DNA of 32,225 bases from the NCBI GenBank assembly GCA_003557385.1, contig PWON01000190.1, positions 1 through 32,225 of the forward strand, read 5' to 3'. Source of the DNA: Bacteroidales bacterium. GTDB lineage: Bacteria > Bacteroidota > Bacteroidia > Bacteroidales > UBA7960. The position numbers and the translations under genes are program-made. The notes below the pieces were generated by a model. It did no database searches. It had not been told where the DNA came from and saw only the letters and a list, made by a program, of their open reading frames with translations. Below, piece by piece: positions 26,943 to 32,225 of this stretch. Each line of letters starts with the position of its first letter. The first letter of the stretch is position 1.

Positions 26943-28475
26943 TCAGAAAGGTACCTCATCATCGTCCATATCATTCATTTTCGATGGGATGGTGAGGGTG
27001 TTGGGTTGGTCTTCAAAAGCATCCGAGGGTCTTATGTCGGCAGGCACGGCAAAATCGCCGGCTTCATAGTCAGTAAATTTTGCAAAGTTTTGAATAAAAC
27101 GCAGGTCAATGTCTTTTAGTGCGCCATTGCGGTGTTTGGCAATGATCAGTTGTGCCAGTCCTTCGGTCGAATTGCCCTTTTCATCTTCTGTAATCTGATA
27201 GTATTCAGGGCGATAAATAAATAAGACCATATCCGCATCCTGTTCAATGGCTCCCGATTCGCGCAAATCCGAGAGGATCGGACGTTTCGACCCACCCCTG
27301 GTTTCCACTGCGCGGCTAAGCTGCGACACAGCAATGACGGGAATATTTAGTTCCTTGGCCAGGCTTTTCATCGATCGCGATATGTTGCTGATCTCCTGTT
27401 CACGATTTCCACGGTGGTTGTCCGTACCGGTAGTCATCAGTTGCAGGTAGTCAACAACCACCAGTTGCACATCCTGCTGGGCCTTCAGGCGCCGGCATTT
27501 GGCCCGGAGCTCAAAGATGCTGAGGGCAGGCGTGTCATCAATGAACAAGGGGGCATCTGTTAAAGCGCTTAACCGTGCATTGAGTTGTTCCCACTCGTAT
27601 TGTTCCAGTTGACCCCGCCTGAGTTTATCGGCCGGAAGTTCTGTTTCACTCGAGATTAAACGGGTAACCAGCTGCACACCTGACATCTCCAGGGAAAAGA
27701 TCGCAATCGGTTTTTTAAAGTCCACCGCCATATTCCTGGCCATGGAAAGCATTAAGGCCGATTTACCCATGCCCGGACGGGCAGCCAGGATCACCAGGTC
27801 CGATTTTTGCCATCCTGCTGTCACCCTGTCCAGTTCCGAAAAACCACTTGGGATGCCGCTGATATGGCCGTCCTGGTCTTTGGCACCCTCAATTTGCTTT
27901 ACGGCCTCTTTGATCAAAGAGTGCATGTCGTCGTAATTGCGCCGGAGATTGGTTTCGCTGACGGCAAACAATTCCTTTTCGGCTTTGTCCAGAATATCAA
28001 ACACATCCTTGGTGTCTTCATAAGATTCTTTGATGATCTCGGAGCTGATGCGGATCAACTCACGCTGCAGGAATTTTTGCAGGATGATGCGGGCATGGTA
28101 CTCCACATTGGCCGAACTGGCCACCCTGTTGGTGAGCATCGAAATGGTATAGGCACCGCCTACCATATCGAGTTCCCCGTTCTTTTTCAGCGCTTCCGTG
28201 ACAGTCAGGATATCTACAGGCTGGCCTGCCGAAAACAACTCATGTATTGCTGCAAAGATCTTCTGGTGTGTTTCCTTGTAAAATACCTCGGGCTTTAAAA
28301 TATCAATGACGTTGGTCAAGGCATTTTGCTCCAGCATGATCGCCCCCAAAACAGCTTCTTCCAGGTCTGTGGCCTGGGGCGGGACCCGCCCGTGCTCGGC
28401 ATAATCCATCGGAAGTGAAAATTTTTTGGTTTTCCGGGGAGTGGTTTCACGAACACTTTGTGCTTTCTTTTCCAT
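26943..28475 (-). CDS. dnaB: Replicative DNA helicase DnaB
   Basis: RVPPQATDLEEAVLGAIMLEQNAL; LVILAARPGMGKSALMLSMARNMA (Walker A); VVVDYLQLM; EISNISRSMKSLAKELNIPVIAVSQLSRAVETRGGSKRPILSDLRESGAIEQDADMVLFIYR. Confidence 0.98.
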   Translation of the reverse strand: MEKKAQSVRETTPRKTKKFSLPMDYAEHGRVPPQATDLEEAVLGAIMLEQNALTNVIDILKPEVFYKETHQKIFAAIHELFSAGQPVDILTVTEALKKNGELDMVGGAYTISMLTNRVASSANVEYHARIILQKFLQRELIRISSEIIKESYEDTKDVFDILDKAEKELFAVSETNLRRNYDDMHSLIKEAVKQIEGAKDQDGHISGIPSGFSELDRVTAGWQKSDLVILAARPGMGKSALMLSMARNMAVDFKKPIAIFSLEMSGVQLVTRLISSETELPADKLRRGQLEQYEWEQLNARLSALTDAPLFIDDTPALSIFELRAKCRRLKAQQDVQLVVVDYLQLMTTGTDNHRGNREQEISNISRSMKSLAKELNIPVIAVSQLSRAVETRGGSKRPILSDLRESGAIEQDADMVLFIYRPEYYQITEDEKGNSTEGLAQLIIAKHRNGALKDIDLRFIQNFAKFTDYEAGDFAVPADIRPSDAFEDQPNTLTIPSKMNDMDDDEVPF

Positions 28476-28479
28476 ATCT

Positions 28480-28487
28480 CAAAAATA
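28480..28487 (-). promoter_or_regulatory. TAnnTTTG match (TATTTTTG) immediately upstream of the dnaB start codon
   Basis: Plus strand CAAAAATA, 5 nt upstream of the dnaB ATG; no clear -33 element. Confidence 0.25.
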
Positions 28488-28575
28488 CGCATTCCATCAT
28501 GGGCCAACAACTATTTCTCCATAAATAATTATTAACAATGATCACATGCCTCCGTTATCCGTTATGATTCACCGG

Positions 28576-30540
28576 TTATTCCGCTTTCTGTTCTTTTTCC
28601 ATCCGCACCACCCTGAACTCTGTCCGCCGGTTATTGGCACGGCCCTCTGCTGTTTTATTGGTATCAACAGGTTGTGTATCAGCATAACCTGCATAGCTGA
28701 TCCTGTTTTTGGCAATGCCCTGGTCCGTCAGAAAATCGCGGACACTCATGGCACGTTTTTCCGACAAAGCCATATTGTAATCAAAGGAGCCTGTACTGTC
28801 TGTATGTCCGCTGATCTCGATTTGAATGCCGGGGTTTTCTTCTATAAAACGTAAAAGTTCAGCCAGTTCGGTACGCGATGATTCCCTGAGCCTGTGGCTG
28901 TCTGTTTCAAAGAATATGTTGCGCAGCACCACGCTTTGCCCCTCACCAACCGGCTGCAAGGAGATGTTTCGCAAGTAAGGCTCGGCAATGGTTCGCATAC
29001 CGGCATAATTAAAATGCTCCGAAAAGAATAAATAACCGTCTTTCGATACATTCAGCGCCAAATCCCGACCTGCAGGCAGTGCCACCAAAAATGACCCGTC
29101 TACAAGGTCAGAAACAGAACCTGTCACCAGTTGTTCGTTGTCTACATTCACAATCGTGAACCGGGCAGACAAAGGGTCACCGGTAATGGCATCGGTTACG
29201 ATTCCCTTCATATAAGTGTGCGGATGGGGTCGTGCGTCAGGGTATAACTCAAACGCATACAAATCGGTTTCCCCGTAACCACCCGCCTTGTCGGAAGCAA
29301 ACCAGGCCCGATGACCGGATGCCCCGACAATCAATGAGAATTCGTCTCCATGGGTGTTGATGGGATATCCCATATTCACGGGTTCCGTCCACTGCCCCAA
29401 ATCATCACGGCTGCTGTAAAAAATATCGAGGCCACCCATGCCCGGATGCCCGTCAGAAGCAAAATAGAGGGTTCGGTTGTCATAATGGATAAAGGGTGAC
29501 ATTTCACTGCCGCTGGTATTGATTACCGGTCCGAGGTTTTCCGGTTTGCTCCAGCTTCCGTTTGCATTTTTTGTTGCCTTCCAGATATCCATAGGACCTT
29601 TGCTCCCTTCCCTGTTGCTGCTAAAGTAAATAGTTGTCCCGTCGGCCGACACAGAAGGTTGCGAATCCCAGGCAGAAGAATTCAGAGGGGGTCCGGGATT
29701 GACAGGGGTACTCCAAGTGTCTCCCTTGCGGGTTGCATAATAGATATCGCAACTCCCCATGCCGTCGGGCCGGTTACAGGCGGTAAAATATAAATGCCTG
29801 CCATCAGCCGTGATGGTCTGTGCACCTTCATTGCCCGGGGTGTTCAAGGGGGGGCCAAGGTTTTCTGCCCTGGTCCACACCCCGTTTTGAAAATAACTGA
29901 TATAAAAATCCTCAAAATAGACCCCGTAATCTGCCGGGTAACCTTCCACGGGTTTTTTCCGGGTAAATATCAGGGTCATCTCGTCGGCCGTCAGGGCGGG
30001 ACTGTATTCAGCATATTCAGAATTAATCGCCCGGCCCGGGTTTTCGGGTGCAAAGGGTACCGGGTTACTTTTTGCTTCTGCAGCAAACCGGGAGCGCATC
30101 AAATAATCCCCACCACGGGCACGGAGGTTTGTGCTTATGTCCTTCATGCCGACAAACCTGTTTAAAACACGGATGGCTTCTTCGTAATCACCCGCTCTGT
30201 AAAGGGCAACCCCAAGAGAGTATTTTGCAGGAGGATAAAACAGCGGATCCAGGCTGATCACCTTTTGGTAGGGGGCAATGCTTTCAGCAAAATGTTCTTC
30301 AGAAAAATAAATTTCTGCCATCAGCAAATGGGCCTCGATAAAATCCGCATCCATGCCAACAGCACGCTTTAGGTGGTGGATTGCTTCCTGGTTGTTAAAC
30401 GCCCGGTAAGCCTCCTCGGCCAGCAAATATGTGCGCGCAGCCCGGCGGCTTCCGGTTGTGAGTTCGTCCTGTGCCTGGACCCAGAGGGTTCCTGCCAATA
30501 AGAGCCAGGCACCTGACAAAATAAAACACACTTTTCGCAT
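28576..30540 (-). CDS. Multidomain OmpA-family protein: TPR + PD40/WD40-like beta-propeller + carboxypeptidase-regulatory-like + OmpA_C (PorE-like architecture)
   Basis: Signal peptide MRKVCFILSGAWLLLAGTLWVQAQ; TPR-like NQEAIHHLKRAVGMDADFIEAHLLMAEIYFSEEHFAESIAPYQKVISLDP; repeated propeller blades (AQTITADGRHLYFTAC, QPSVSADGTTIYFSSNREG, MSPFIHYDNRTLYFASDGHPGMGGLDIFYS); MKGIVTDAITGDPLSARFTI; IEISGHTDSTGSFDYNMALSEKRAMSVRDFL...NNRRTEFRV. Confidence 0.92.
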   Translation of the reverse strand: MRKVCFILSGAWLLLAGTLWVQAQDELTTGSRRAARTYLLAEEAYRAFNNQEAIHHLKRAVGMDADFIEAHLLMAEIYFSEEHFAESIAPYQKVISLDPLFYPPAKYSLGVALYRAGDYEEAIRVLNRFVGMKDISTNLRARGGDYLMRSRFAAEAKSNPVPFAPENPGRAINSEYAEYSPALTADEMTLIFTRKKPVEGYPADYGVYFEDFYISYFQNGVWTRAENLGPPLNTPGNEGAQTITADGRHLYFTACNRPDGMGSCDIYYATRKGDTWSTPVNPGPPLNSSAWDSQPSVSADGTTIYFSSNREGSKGPMDIWKATKNANGSWSKPENLGPVINTSGSEMSPFIHYDNRTLYFASDGHPGMGGLDIFYSSRDDLGQWTEPVNMGYPINTHGDEFSLIVGASGHRAWFASDKAGGYGETDLYAFELYPDARPHPHTYMKGIVTDAITGDPLSARFTIVNVDNEQLVTGSVSDLVDGSFLVALPAGRDLALNVSKDGYLFFSEHFNYAGMRTIAEPYLRNISLQPVGEGQSVVLRNIFFETDSHRLRESSRTELAELLRFIEENPGIQIEISGHTDSTGSFDYNMALSEKRAMSVRDFLTDQGIAKNRISYAGYADTQPVDTNKTAEGRANNRRTEFRVVRMEKEQKAE

Positions 30541-30585
30541 ATTGCCCCGGTATTAAGACAGGTTTTTCGCACATTGCCCGCCATG

Positions 30586-30668
30586 ATGATGGTATTTCCG
30601 CTTACTGCCCTGTATGACTGTTCACAGAACAGCTGACGGGTCACCCCTTGATTAACCACAACCATCAT
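30586..30668. repeat. Nested inverted repeats between queE and the OmpA-family gene
   Basis: Outer ATGATGGT (30586-30593) / ACCATCAT (30661-30668); inner CTGTTC-ACA-GAACAG (30618-30632). Confidence 0.45.
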
Positions 30669-30674
30669 GTAAAG

Positions 30675-31283
30675 TTACGGGATATTCATGAATTTATGTG
30701 CCTGAAGCGACACCATCCACCGGGGATGCTGTTTCACATAATCCACAATCCGGGGAAGAATACGTTGATATTGGCTCCATTCAGGCTGTAAAAACAAGCG
30801 GCATTTTTCCTTTACCCGTCCTGCGTTCTCTTCGGCCCAGTAAAAATCCTTTTCTTCCCGGATGATGACCTTCAGTTCATCGGCCATATGCAGCATGTCA
30901 GGCCTGGGTCTGAGGTTTGGTTTCGGAGAGAGGCATATCCAGTCGTACTGGCCGGTCAGCGGATAAGCACCACAGGTTTCCAAATATATGCAGACACCGT
31001 TCTTTTTCAGGCCCGCACAAAGGGGTTCCAGGTTATAGTTCAGGGGTTCGCCTCCAGTGATGACCACTGCTTTGGCAGGAAAGGCACTAACGTAATCAAT
31101 GATATCATGGATTCCGGTCAGGGGGTGCAGGGAAGCATCCCAGGATTCTTTTATATCGCACCAGTAGCAACCCACATCGCAACCTCCAATGCGAACAAAT
31201 GCCGAGTCTTTTCCGGTATGAAAACCTTCTCCCTGCAGGGAACAGAACATTTCCATCACCGGCAGCAAAAGCCCCTCTTCCAT
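30675..31283 (-). CDS. queE: 7-carboxy-7-deazaguanine synthase (radical SAM)
   Basis: EMFCSLQGEGFHTGKDSAFVRIGGCDVGCYWCDIKESW (CxxxCxxC radical SAM motif); VVITGGEPLNYNLEPL; WICLSPKP. The supplied ORF extends to a TTG at 31331, but the ATG at 31283 (MEEGLLLPVMEMF) is the more likely start. Confidence 0.92.
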   Translation of the reverse strand: MEEGLLLPVMEMFCSLQGEGFHTGKDSAFVRIGGCDVGCYWCDIKESWDASLHPLTGIHDIIDYVSAFPAKAVVITGGEPLNYNLEPLCAGLKKNGVCIYLETCGAYPLTGQYDWICLSPKPNLRPRPDMLHMADELKVIIREEKDFYWAEENAGRVKEKCRLFLQPEWSQYQRILPRIVDYVKQHPRWMVSLQAHKFMNIP

Positions 31284-31332
31284 TTTTTTTTGTTCAGCGG
31301 GGCCCGGGTTTATGAGTTCATGGCCGGTCAAA

Positions 31333-32214
31333 TTATCCGTATATTTCTTTTTTCGATGCTTTTAGCGTATTCATCAGCAGCGAAACAATGGTCATTGGGC
31401 CAACACCCCCGGGAACAGGCGTAATGTATGAAGCCTTCTCAGACACTTCGTCAAACCGGACATCCCCGATCAGCCGGAAGCCCGATTTTGTTTTATCTGA
31501 CGGCACCCTGTGAATGCCCACATCAATCACCACAGCACCCTCTTTCACCATATCAGCGGTCACAAATTCCGGTTGTCCAATGGCCACAATAAGGATATCG
31601 GCACGCGATGTGACTTCACCCAGGTTCTGGGTTTTGCTGTGACACACGGTTACCGTGGCATTACCCGGTTCCTCGTTGCGGGACATAAGCAGGCTCATGG
31701 GTTTTCCCACAATATTGCTGCGTCCTAAAATCACACATTGCTTTCCCCTGGTTTCAATGCGGCTGCGCATGATCAATTCCATGATTCCATTGGGAGTTGC
31801 CGACACATAGGAAGGCAACCCAATGGTCATGCGGCCAACATTCACCGGATGAAATCCATCCACATCCTTTTCGGGGACAATGTGTTGTATAACCTTTTGG
31901 TTGTCAATGTGCCCGGGCAGTGGCAACTGCACGATCAGGCCGTCAATCTCCGGGTCATTGTTGATGAATTCAACGGCCTCAAGCAGTTCCGCCTCCGTTA
32001 CATCGACCGGAAAGCGATAGGTGGAAGAATCAAACCCCACCTGTTTACAGGCCCTGGCCTTGCTGTTCACATAGGTTTCACTGGCCGGGTCTTCGCCTAC
32101 CAGGATCGCCGCCAAATGGGGCACCTTGCCCTCCTGGTCCTTGATCCGCTGGACCTCCCCGGCAATTTCCTGTTTAATGGTTTCCGCAATCTGTTTTCCG
32201 TCAATCAACCGCAT
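31333..32214 (-). CDS. folD: Bifunctional methylene-THF dehydrogenase/methenyl-THF cyclohydrolase
   Basis: [126 protein letters not shown]. Confidence 0.98.
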   Translation of the reverse strand: MRLIDGKQIAETIKQEIAGEVQRIKDQEGKVPHLAAILVGEDPASETYVNSKARACKQVGFDSSTYRFPVDVTEAELLEAVEFINNDPEIDGLIVQLPLPGHIDNQKVIQHIVPEKDVDGFHPVNVGRMTIGLPSYVSATPNGIMELIMRSRIETRGKQCVILGRSNIVGKPMSLLMSRNEEPGNATVTVCHSKTQNLGEVTSRADILIVAIGQPEFVTADMVKEGAVVIDVGIHRVPSDKTKSGFRLIGDVRFDEVSEKASYITPVPGGVGPMTIVSLLMNTLKASKKEIYG

Positions 32215-32225
32215 ATCTTACTAAC

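Noticed and set aside
27807-28298. 163-aa plus-strand ORF antisense to dnaB
   Set aside because: Fully antisense to dnaB and no domain resemblance.
1-32225. Search for CRISPR arrays, transposases, phage genes, toxin-antitoxin pairs, tRNA/rRNA genes
   Set aside because: None recognised on reading the sequence and the ORF translations; the window is predominantly core metabolic and envelope genes.

Overview
This window looks like a chromosomal segment from a Bacteroidota bacterium, judging by gene content and several TAnnTTTG-type -7 promoter motifs. It is densely coding and mostly housekeeping. In order, it encodes: a sugar-kinase/RapZ-C fusion (5'-truncated by the window) plus a MurU-like nucleotidyltransferase; an AddB-like Fe-S PD-(D/E)XK nuclease; alaS (-); an M23 peptidase; a MerR regulator; an MFSD1-like MFS transporter; an HldD-like epimerase; an ACP phosphodiesterase; iorA/iorB; gcvP; an AMP-forming acyl-CoA ligase (-); a membrane pyrophosphatase (-); a bifunctional nuclease with a UVR motif; a CNT nucleoside transporter; thyA; folA; a secreted protein of the family labelled 'asparagine synthetase B' (-); dnaB (-); a TPR/PD40/OmpA protein (-); queE (-); and folD (-). 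I saw no rRNA, tRNA, CRISPR array, transposon or prophage. The strongest unusual signals are: (1) a ~200-aa beta-rich insert with an apparent internal duplication between the last two TM helices of the MFS transporter; (2) an aminoglycoside-phosphotransferase-type sugar kinase fused to a RapZ C-terminal domain, next to a MurU-like gene; (3) an IorA lacking the usual C-terminal ferredoxin domain; (4) a CNT transporter with a lipoprotein-like N-terminal extension; and (5) a PorE-like multidomain OmpA protein. All family calls were made by eye, with no database search.
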